Part shown: positions 1-4,819 of the stretch, in pieces
How positions within the stretch are numbered: the first letter of the stretch is position 1
Layout: the number at the start of each line of letters is the position of its first letter
Assembly (NCBI GenBank): GCA_003225515.1
Contig: QIAK01000043.1
Location: forward strand, 14,899 to 24,170
DNA length: 9,272 bases
Source: Acidobacteriota bacterium
GTDB lineage: Bacteria > Acidobacteriota > Terriglobia > Terriglobales > Acidobacteriaceae
Direction: 5' to 3'
The notes under the pieces: generated by a model
What the model was told of the DNA's origin: nothing
The model's input: the letters and a program-made list of their open reading frames with translations, nothing else
Database searches by the model: none
Position numbers and translations under genes: made by a program

Positions 1-84
1 TGGCAGGCACAGCGGTGGGCGAGAGAGGTTTCAACCGAGGGTTGAATGCCTGCCGTGCGACGCCAGGCCATGCCCCTCTGTGCA
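1..84 (+). ncRNA. Possible 3' half of a 6S-like RNA, truncated by the window edge
   Basis: A hairpin TTCAACC (30-36) / GGTTGAA (40-46) with a 3-base loop is followed by a GCCTGCC(G) segment and a CG-rich tail (CCATGCCCCTCTG). Escherichia coli 6S RNA, as I recall it, has the same order on its 3' side: a TTGAACC...GGTTCAA hairpin beside the central bubble, then GCCTGCGGCGGC in the closing stem. 6S RNA binds sigma70-holoenzyme RNA polymerase as a promoter mimic. The 5' strand of the closing stem would lie left of the window, so the key test cannot be made here. A competing local pairing, GGCAGGCA (2-9) with TGCCTGCC (47-54), would argue for a different small structured RNA. Confidence 0.3.
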
Positions 85-299
85 AAACGTGGGCGGGATG
101 GGCTTGCGCAGCGCGGCAAGGGCGAGTAACATAAAGGTGTTCTCATTAGGCCGCGTTCCCGCGTAGGCCTTCCGCGCCAGCCGATCCGAGGCGGCGCCTA
201 CGGATCCGATAAACGGAACTCGATAGAAGTCTAAGACTAAAAGGTTTCATTCTCGAATAGCGGTTTGTATCAAGAGTTGGGGTTTGTTCCATAGTGTGC
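85..299. other. Intergenic region with short hairpins, no gene seen
   Basis: No supported reading frame. Several small inverted repeats occur in a row: CTTGC (103-107) / GCAAG (116-120); GAG-T-AACA (124-131) / TGTTCTC (138-144); and ATCCG-AGGC (184-192) / GCCT-A-CGGAT (196-205). None is followed by a T run, so none qualifies as an intrinsic terminator. The run of structures could be a continuation of the RNA to the left, or ordinary GC-rich spacer. Confidence 0.4.
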
Positions 300-372
300 C
301 CAGTCGCTGCCCGCAACTACGTAGACATGATTCTGTGTGCCGGGCGGAGCTTTGTCCGGAGAGCGCGACTGG
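300..372. repeat. Nested inverted repeat upstream of the pseudo-receiver gene
   Basis: The outer arms CCAGTCGC (300-307) and GCGACTGG (365-372) are perfect 8-base complements. Just inside them GCCCG (309-313) pairs with CGGGC (341-345). The loop contains the palindrome CTACGTAG (317-324). It lies directly upstream of the -10-like TAAAAT at 391-396. It could therefore be a regulator-binding region or a foldable RNA; the sequence does not decide. Confidence 0.45.
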
Positions 373-390
373 CGGGCCATTGACATTCTG

Positions 391-396
391 TAAAAT
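391..396 (+). promoter_or_regulatory. Candidate -10 element for the pseudo-receiver gene
   Basis: TAAAAT matches the sigma70 -10 consensus at five of six positions and would place transcription start near 403, giving a ~27-base leader. No good -35 lies at the right distance. The nearby TTGACA at 380-385 is only 5 bases away and cannot be its partner. Weak call. Confidence 0.3.
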
Positions 397-429
397 TCCG
401 CAACCCATGCGAAAACATTTGCGAGGACT

Positions 430-1104
430 ATGAACGCAGGACCAGGAAGACCCTCCGGCGGTGGTGGAGGGGGAAGACGAAGGCGGCGCGGCCGCCGTCC
501 ACATAACCAGCGCGGACAACGGCCCGGACCGGGCCTGAGCCGGGAAAATAAAGACGGCATCTACACCGCACCCATGGACCATAGCTACCGCGCTGCTATG
601 GGCGGCGGCAACAACAACGGCCACAAAGGCGGACGCCAGCGGCCGGGGTTTGGAGCGCAATACGCGCAGCCCGACCCGGAACCGTTGCCGGCGGGTGGCG
701 AGGATACGAACTCGCGCATCTTCGCCTTTATCGAGGACCTGTTCTTCATGGCGAAGATTCAGGAAACCGCGCGCAAGCTCAATGTGAAAGTTGAGTTCGT
801 GAAGACCGATAAAGATCTGATGGAAAAGATGCAGCAGAACGGCGACGAGAAGCCGTCGCTCATTATTTTCGACCTGAACAATAACAGCGTAAAGCCGTTG
901 ACCCTGATCCCTAAACTGAAAACCAAGCTGAAAAAGGGAACGTCGATCATCGGTTTTCTGTCACACGTGCAGGGCGATTTAAAGCAGAAGGCGCACGAAG
1001 TGGGATGCGACATGGTCCTGCCGCGTTCAGCGTTCTCGCAGAACCTGCCGCAGTTGTTACGGCGGCACGGCGCGCCCGAGGATGTCGAGCCAACCGTTCA
1101 ATAA
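430..1104 (+). CDS. Arg/Gly-rich N-terminus fused to a degenerate receiver (CheY-like) domain
   Basis: The protein has 224 residues. Residues ~1-92 are low-complexity and probably disordered: a six-glycine run, then RRRRRGRR (16-23), further RG/RP pairs and an Asn-rich patch. Residues ~95-215 alternate strands and helices like a response-regulator receiver. An acidic pair E102-D103 follows strand 1, D148 sits at the usual phospho-acceptor place (IIFDLN), and S178 (FLSH) is at the Thr/Ser switch position. The conserved Lys-Pro after strand 5 is replaced by P198-R199. The altered acidic pocket and missing lysine suggest a receiver that may not be phosphorylated normally. The basic tail resembles nucleic-acid-binding RGG-like segments (inference). 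There is no output domain or membrane segment. GAGGA (423-427) lies only 2 bases before the ATG, an unusually short spacing, but the RG region is open and coding-like from this start. Convergent with the HIT gene, 18 bases away. Confidence 0.75.
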   Translation: MNAGPGRPSGGGGGGRRRRRGRRPHNQRGQRPGPGLSRENKDGIYTAPMDHSYRAAMGGGNNNGHKGGRQRPGFGAQYAQPDPEPLPAGGEDTNSRIFAFIEDLFFMAKIQETARKLNVKVEFVKTDKDLMEKMQQNGDEKPSLIIFDLNNNSVKPLTLIPKLKTKLKKGTSIIGFLSHVQGDLKQKAHEVGCDMVLPRSAFSQNLPQLLRRHGAPEDVEPTVQ

Positions 1105-1122
1105 GAGGTCTCTCGCGATAAA

Positions 1123-1470
1123 CTAGCCTGGGGGCCAGGTGAGCGGCCGTCCGCCGAGCAGGTGTACGTGAAGGTGGAAGACCGACTGCCCTGCGCCGGG
1201 GCCGACGTTGAGTACAGTGCGGTATCCCTGCTCGATCTTGCGCTCCCGCGCAATCTGGGCTGCTGCGAGGTGGCAGCGCCCGATTAGTTCGGCATCGCCG
1301 GCTTCAGCTTCTTTCAATCCTGCAAAATGCTTTTTGGGAATGATGAGAACGTGCGTAGGCGCTTGGGGATTCGTATCTTCGAAGGCGAAAACGTGGTCGT
1401 CTTCGTAAACCTTTTTAGTCGGGATGTCCGCGGCAATGATGCGGCAGAAAATACACTTGGGGTCGCTCAT
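1123..1470 (-). CDS. HIT-family (HINT-type) nucleotide hydrolase
   Basis: A 115-residue protein, the usual length of bacterial HINT proteins. The histidine triad H99-L-H101-V-H103-LL is intact, with G90/G92 and S96 before it as in purine nucleoside phosphoramidases. The ending GGRPLTWPPG is typical of this subfamily. C6-x-x-C9 near the N-terminus, with H48, matches the zinc-site pattern seen in many HINT proteins. Family members cleave AMP linked to amines or other groups; the physiological substrate in bacteria is usually unknown. It is cytosolic, with no signal peptide. The ATG lacks a clear Shine-Dalgarno sequence. It lies 103 bases downstream of the rlpA-like gene on the same strand and could be the last gene of that cluster, or have its own weak promoter in the gap (TTGACC on the minus strand with only a poor -10). 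Confidence 0.93.
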   Translation of the reverse strand: MSDPKCIFCRIIAADIPTKKVYEDDHVFAFEDTNPQAPTHVLIIPKKHFAGLKEAEAGDAELIGRCHLAAAQIARERKIEQGYRTVLNVGPGAGQSVFHLHVHLLGGRPLTWPPG

Positions 1471-1573
1471 GATTTTCTAAGTGTCCATCGGAGTGCGGGT
1501 GCGGTCAAGAGCGGCGACGAAAACAGATTTTCTGCAGGCCAGCAGGAATATTAAGAGTGCCGCCTCTGACGAG

Positions 1574-2380
1574 CTAATCCAAGCGCACCAGGAAGACTCC
1601 GCCTTCCGGAGTTTCGGTTTCCGCCGCGAGTTTTTGGGCGCGCTCATGGTTGTCGTCGCGCACGCGCACGCGCACCCACCAATCTCCCGCGGGACTCGCA
1701 AAGCACAACACTTTTGCGGTGCGATATCGCCGCTGGAGGTGATTGGCAATTTTTGTCGCGGCGGGCTCGTGAGGGAATCCGCCAATTTGCACCGCCCATT
1801 TTCCCGCCGAGCCCTCGGATGCCGGGGACTCCATTAACTCAACTTTTACTTCGGCCACGCCGGGCTGCCACACATCCAGTTTTCGCGCGGCGGCGAGGGA
1901 AAGATCGAGCACGCGCCCGCGAATAAAGGGTCCGCGGTCGGTAATGCGCACCAGCGCCGTGGCGCCTGTCTTGACGTTGGTGACGCGCACGATCGAGCCG
2001 AGCGGATAAGTGAGGTGGGCCGCTGTCATGGCATGCATGTTGTAGATTTCGCCATTCGACCCGCGCCGGTTGTGATAGGGAGGTCCGTACCAGCTGGCAA
2101 GTCCGGTCTCGGTAGCCAGAGGCTTGGCGCCGGCAGTCAGCGTGGGCTCGGCAAGATCCGCCTCGGCCGCCTCTTCTTGCTTAGGTTTAGTTGCCGGAAT
2201 ATTCCCGGCTGGGCGTGGCGCGGTTGATTCGGTGGTTGAGGCCGGCGGAGGAGGTGGGGGGACGTCGACGCGCGCCTGCCTGGGATGGCCGCAGCCACTC
2301 AATAGCAAAATCAAAATGAAAATCGTGAATAGCATAGCGAAGCGGCGAAGCGCGCTGATGAATCGTTGGACCGGGTGCAC
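1574..2380 (-). CDS. rlpA: RlpA-like septal ring lipoprotein (DPBB + SPOR)
   Basis: With the GTG at 2378-2380 the protein has 268 residues. Basic residues and a hydrophobic stretch lead to the lipobox LSGC with C30 as the lipidated cysteine. A Pro-rich linker (~38-90) follows. A RlpA double-psi beta-barrel spans ~92-182 (GLASWYG...ITDRGPF), and a SPOR domain that binds denuded septal glycan spans ~193-268. RlpA proteins act as lytic transglycosylases or septal factors in the periplasm. Against Pseudomonas aeruginosa RlpA (recalled residues E120, D123, H131, D157), E111, H122 and D148 are kept but the D123 position is N114. The GTG shares one base with the stop of the upstream 75-residue gene, implying translational coupling, since no Shine-Dalgarno is visible. 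The alternative ATG at 2333-2335 would leave a shorter, less basic signal peptide. Confidence 0.9.
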   Translation of the reverse strand: MHPVQRFISALRRFAMLFTIFILILLLSGCGHPRQARVDVPPPPPPASTTESTAPRPAGNIPATKPKQEEAAEADLAEPTLTAGAKPLATETGLASWYGPPYHNRRGSNGEIYNMHAMTAAHLTYPLGSIVRVTNVKTGATALVRITDRGPFIRGRVLDLSLAAARKLDVWQPGVAEVKVELMESPASEGSAGKWAVQIGGFPHEPAATKIANHLQRRYRTAKVLCFASPAGDWWVRVRVRDDNHERAQKLAAETETPEGGVFLVRLD

Positions 2381-2607
2381 TACTTGGGCGGATGGTGCTG
2401 CTGCTCCATATAGTCGGCGAATTCCGTAAGTTTTTGCGAGGCCACCCGCAGCGCCTTGGTAGAGTGCGTCCGCACCGCCGGGACCACCTCGTCGTTGAGG
2501 TACTTGATAAATTCTGGGATCTCTTTTTCCAGGCGTTCGGCGGCGTCGCCGATGGTTTGGCTGACGCGGGCGGAAGCACCTTCTACCTTGCGGTTGAAAT
2601 CGCTCAT
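2380..2607 (-). CDS. Small helical protein of unknown function
   Basis: A 75-residue protein. I do not recognise a family. The sequence is charged and mostly helix-forming, with regularly spaced Ala/Leu/Val and Glu/Lys, consistent with amphipathic or coiled-coil helices. It has no cysteine, signal peptide or membrane segment. The ATG at 2605-2607 is chosen because GAGGAG precedes it at good spacing (bases 2612-2617 read on the minus strand); GTG and ATG codons just upstream lack such a site. It is the first gene of the minus-strand cluster, and its TAG overlaps the GTG of the rlpA-like gene by one base, so a cell-envelope or division link is possible but is only inference from context. Confidence 0.75.
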   Translation of the reverse strand: MSDFNRKVEGASARVSQTIGDAAERLEKEIPEFIKYLNDEVVPAVRTHSTKALRVASQKLTEFADYMEQQHHPPK

Positions 2608-2670
2608 GCTGCTCCTCATCACGAACTGGCGTGAATGGAATCACGCTATCTTGCGGATGCTGGCTCCGCT

Positions 2671-2699
2671 ATTATTTCGTGCCCTCGGGCCGGGGTCAA
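2671..2699 (-). promoter_or_regulatory. Sigma70-type promoter of the small gene / rlpA / HIT cluster
   Basis: Read on the minus strand: -35 TTGACC (2699-2694, five of six consensus bases), a 17-base spacer, and -10 AATAAT (2676-2671, five of six). Transcription would start near 2664, giving a leader of about 57 bases before the ATG at 2607. This is the best-matching promoter in the window. Confidence 0.65.
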
Positions 2700-2745
2700 T
2701 GGGAACGCACCGGTGCGCCCCATCAGGATAACCCTAGACCTAATG

Positions 2746-2751
2746 TAGAAT
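2746..2751 (+). promoter_or_regulatory. Candidate -10 element for mutY
   Basis: TAGAAT matches the -10 consensus at five of six positions but has no convincing -35. It overlaps the first possible mutY ATG (2750), so if it is used, translation must begin at the ATG at 2765 or 2798. Confidence 0.25.
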
Positions 2752-3880
2752 GCGGGCTCCGGCGATGACTTCTACCAAAATCAAATCGCACATTGCGATG
2801 CGAGATCACGGATTGCGCGAGCAGAGCTTTCGCACGCAACTGCTTTCCTGGTATGGCGCGCATGCCCGCAATCTGCCCTGGCGCGAGAGCCGCGATCCGT
2901 ACCGGGTGTGGGTGTCGGAAATCATGCTACAGCAAACACGCGTAGCGGCCGTGATTGCGCACTATCACGAATTTTTGCGCAGATTTCCGAGCGTGGAAAA
3001 GCTCGCGCGGTCGCGAGAGGCGACCGTGCTGGCGGCATGGAGTGGGCTTGGATATTACCGGCGCGCTCGAATGCTGCGTGCTGCGGCGAAAGTTGTGGTG
3101 AGGGAACGGGATGGAAAGTTTCCAGCGACTGCCGAGGAATTGCGCATGCTCCCCGGTGTCGGGCGCTATACGGCTGCGGCGATTGCCAGCATTGCATTTC
3201 GAGAACCGGTTGCGGTGGTGGATGGAAACGTGGAGCGCGTCTTGCAGCGATTTTCAGGGCGGCATCTGGCTGGGGAAGATTTCTGGGATGCGGCTGAGCA
3301 TTGGTTGGATCGCGAGCGTCCCGGGGATTTCAATCAGGCTCTGATGGAGTTAGGGGCTACGGTTTGCACACCACGCACTCCGGCGTGTTTGACGTGTCCG
3401 GTAATTGACTTGTGTGCCACTCGCGGAGAGCTCGCGAATTTGAAGAAAACAGCGCGTCAGAAAAAACGGGAGATTCATTGCGCGTTGAATATTCGCGATG
3501 GCTCGGTCCTTCTAGTGCAGCGTGCGCGGGATGCGCGACTGATGGCGGGGATGTGGGAGTTACCGGAGATTCACGCCGGGGCTAAAGCCCGGTCCAATGG
3601 ATCAGGCGAAATCGCAGCGCTGAAAGCGCAGCGCCACCCAAAAGCAAAGGGCGGCGGCAATGCCGAGGGCTGCTTCACGCTCAAGCACTCGATCACGGTG
3701 ACGGATTACACAGTGCGGGTCTGGCGGATGTCTGCGCCGCCCCACGATGGAGGCAAATGGTTTCAGGTCGAGAGGCTTGCGCACGTGGCGCTTACGGGGC
3801 TGGCGCGGAAAATTCTGCTTAGAGCGGGTGTCATCGCTAACCCGCGCCAGAAATACAACAGTCCCTCAATCATGTTGTAA
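2750..3880 (+). CDS. mutY: A/G-specific adenine glycosylase MutY
   Basis: MutY removes adenine mispaired with 8-oxoguanine in base-excision repair. From the first ATG the protein has 376 residues. E57 in SEIMLQQT is the catalytic glutamate; the helix-hairpin-helix LPGVGRYTAAAI spans 134-145; D158 in VVDGNVERVL is the catalytic aspartate. The 4Fe-4S cysteines are C206-x6-C213-x2-C216-x5-C222. The C-terminal Nudix-like 8-oxoG-recognition domain runs from ~244 (LLVQRARDA...MWELPEI) to ~358 and includes LKHSITVTDY (311-320). Between MWELPEI and LKHSI an extra ~30 residues rich in Ala/Gly/Lys interrupt this domain, coinciding with REP-like hairpins in the DNA. The start is uncertain: family similarity begins near residue 17-26, ATGs at 2765 and 2798 are alternatives, and none has a clear Shine-Dalgarno site. 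It is divergent from the rlpA cluster. Confidence 0.95.
   Translation: MRAPAMTSTKIKSHIAMRDHGLREQSFRTQLLSWYGAHARNLPWRESRDPYRVWVSEIMLQQTRVAAVIAHYHEFLRRFPSVEKLARSREATVLAAWSGLGYYRRARMLRAAAKVVVRERDGKFPATAEELRMLPGVGRYTAAAIASIAFREPVAVVDGNVERVLQRFSGRHLAGEDFWDAAEHWLDRERPGDFNQALMELGATVCTPRTPACLTCPVIDLCATRGELANLKKTARQKKREIHCALNIRDGSVLLVQRARDARLMAGMWELPEIHAGAKARSNGSGEIAALKAQRHPKAKGGGNAEGCFTLKHSITVTDYTVRVWRMSAPPHDGGKWFQVERLAHVALTGLARKILLRAGVIANPRQKYNSPSIML
3574..3667. repeat. REP-like hairpin pair inside mutY
   Basis: GGGCTAAAGCCC (3579-3590, flanked by CC and GG) and GCGCTGAAAGCGC (3617-3629) are two short hairpins of the same design, GC-rich arms around a TAAA/TGAAA centre, 26 bases apart. A CCCAAAAGC stretch and a GGCGGCGGCAATGCCG segment follow. 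Such GGGCTAAAGCCC elements are, as I recall, common intergenic repeats in Acidobacteriota. Here they lie in frame within mutY and encode a low-complexity insert (about residues 276-307). Confidence 0.5.
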
Positions 3881-3903
3881 TCACTGTGGATACGCTGTGT
3901 ACT
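3875..3903 (+). promoter_or_regulatory. Weak promoter ahead of a structured spacer
   Basis: TTGTAA (3875-3880), a 17-base spacer and TGTACT (3898-3903) each match four of six consensus bases. The predicted start, about 3910, coincides with the first base of the 14-bp helix that follows. Confidence 0.3.
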
Positions 3904-3909
3904 TGCGAT

Positions 3910-3982
3910 CCCGAGGTCCGCATAACACGTATCAAATGGCGTTCCGCAAAATGTCTTTACCTTTGGCGATGCGGGTCTCGGG
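3910..3982 (+). other. Long RNA-type stem in the mutY-redoxin spacer
   Basis: CCCGAGGTCCGCAT (3910-3923) and ATGCGGGTCTCGGG (3969-3982) form a continuous 14-bp helix when read as RNA. The only two non-Watson-Crick positions (3916/3976 and 3917/3975) are G-U and U-G wobbles. The loop of 45 bases has a small GCG-TTC-CGC hairpin (3939-3947). Wobbles of this orientation favour the plus strand as the folded transcript. No T run follows, so it is not a standard terminator. It may be a small RNA or the folded 5' leader of the redoxin gene. Confidence 0.5.
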
Positions 3983-4098
3983 TGATCGATGTCCAATGAA
4001 CTGCTCAATCATTCAAATCGGATCACTTCTTCCCATCCAAATCGCGAAACTGTCATCTAATAACTAAGCTAAGAGGCACACTGGCTGGAGGACGAACG
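3983..4098 (+). other. Leader region of the redoxin gene with strong ribosome binding site
   Basis: No gene seen. GGAGGA at 4087-4092 lies about 7 bases before the ATG at 4099, an optimal Shine-Dalgarno and one of the few strong ones in the window. TAATAA at 4058-4063 is -10-like but lacks a matching -35. Confidence 0.55.
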
Positions 4099-4596
4099 AT
4101 GGCGGCACTGGTAACCGGAACGAAGGCACCCGAATTTTCATTGAAGACCTTAGAGGGCAAGCAGTTTTCGCTGAGTGCGGAGTTGGCGCGCGGGCCCGTG
4201 GTACTGGTTTTTTTCAAGGTGTCGTGTCCGACTTGTCAATATGCACTGCCATTTTTCGAGCGGCTGCACAAGATCTACGAACGTAAAGGCGTGACCGTGG
4301 TTGGTGTTTCGCAGAATGGGGCTAAAGATACCGCGGCATTCAACCAGGAATTCGGCGTCACCTTCCCCGTGCTGCTCGACGATACACCGTCGTATCCGGT
4401 ATCGAATGCCTACGGGCTGACCAACGTTCCGACAATCTTCTGGGTCGCACAGGATGGCGAGATTGAAGTTTCCAGCGTAGCCTGGGTCAAAGCGGATTTC
4501 GAACAGATCAATCGCAAGATGGCCGAGATCGGTAAGCTTCCTTCCGCAGCGGTGTTCAAGCCGGGGGAAGACGTGCGGGACTTCCGCGCTGGTTGA
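4099..4596 (+). CDS. Cytosolic redoxin / TlpA-like thiol-disulfide protein (AhpC/TSA superfamily)
   Basis: A 165-residue thioredoxin-fold protein. The N-terminal GTKAPEFSL opening is typical of AhpC/TSA and redoxin domains. The active site is C43-P-T-C46 within FFKVSCPTCQ, at the end of the first core strand, and the cis-proline loop is V110-P111-T112. The CxxC pair and the lack of the classic peroxiredoxin Pro-x3-Thr-x2-Cys motif favour a TlpA/ResA-like disulfide reductase or a bacterioferritin-comigratory-type relative over a typical peroxidase. There is no signal peptide or membrane anchor, so it should act in the cytoplasm, unlike most TlpA proteins. The C-terminal ~30 residues after the fold lack recognisable features. 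The start is set by GGAGGA at 4087-4092. The gene appears monocistronic, with spacers of 218 bases before and 223 bases after it. Confidence 0.88.
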   Translation: MAALVTGTKAPEFSLKTLEGKQFSLSAELARGPVVLVFFKVSCPTCQYALPFFERLHKIYERKGVTVVGVSQNGAKDTAAFNQEFGVTFPVLLDDTPSYPVSNAYGLTNVPTIFWVAQDGEIEVSSVAWVKADFEQINRKMAEIGKLPSAAVFKPGEDVRDFRAG

Positions 4597-4675
4597 GGGT
4601 CGAAGAACTAGCGCCGGTCGGCGCGTCGGCAAGAGTAAAACTCAACCTGTTTCTTGCGGAGACTCCCGGGCGGCA

Positions 4676-4712
4676 CGTTCCGGTAGTGATTGCACTCTCG
4701 TGCGCCGGAACG
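4676..4712. repeat. Nested hairpin between redoxin and M28 peptidase genes
   Basis: CGTTCCGG (4676-4683) and CCGGAACG (4705-4712) are perfect 8-base arms. Inside, GCAC (4692-4695) and GTGC (4700-4703) form a second stem with a TCTC loop. The downstream bases lack a T run, so this is either a non-canonical terminator of the redoxin gene, an operator, or a processed RNA structure. The rest of the 4597-4819 spacer shows no gene. Confidence 0.5.
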
Positions 4713-4748
4713 CGGCAGTTCTCGTATAGCTCTCGCCATACCCTCCTT

Positions 4749-4754
4749 TACAAT
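4749..4754 (+). promoter_or_regulatory. Candidate -10 element for the M28 peptidase gene
   Basis: TACAAT matches the -10 consensus at five of six positions, ~65 bases before the ATG. No good -35 at 16-18 bases upstream. Tentative. Confidence 0.3.
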
Positions 4755-4819
4755 TCACACAGACTTCAAAAAAACAGGCTTCCAGCGGGCGCGCCGCTTT
4801 GTTGGGGAGAAACCTATCT

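Noticed and set aside
1..210. RNase P RNA, tmRNA or SRP RNA
   Set aside because: The hallmark sequences (GAGGAAAGTCC and the ACAGAA region of RNase P, the tRNA-like end of tmRNA, the SRP GGAAGGAAGCAGCC-like loop) are absent on either strand.
380..385. Perfect TTGACA box
   Set aside because: No acceptable -10 lies 16-18 bases downstream (bases read near CCCAT), and the TAAAAT at 391 is too close, so it is not called as a promoter -35.
247..660. Two overlapping minus-strand open frames rich in Pro, Ser and Arg
   Set aside because: They mirror the GGN/CGN codons of the Arg/Gly-rich tail on the plus strand and show no family features. A 36-residue stretch starting near 380 on the minus strand is open but lacks a ribosome binding site or recognisable similarity.
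1477..1837. Open frames on both strands across the rlpA-HIT gap
   Set aside because: They mostly overlap the SPOR domain coding region in other frames and have no start signal or family pattern; the 103-base gap itself holds no gene.
3763..4067. Open frames on both strands spanning the mutY end and spacer
   Set aside because: They overlap the end of mutY and lack a ribosome binding site or domain signal; the spacer is better explained by the RNA-type helix.
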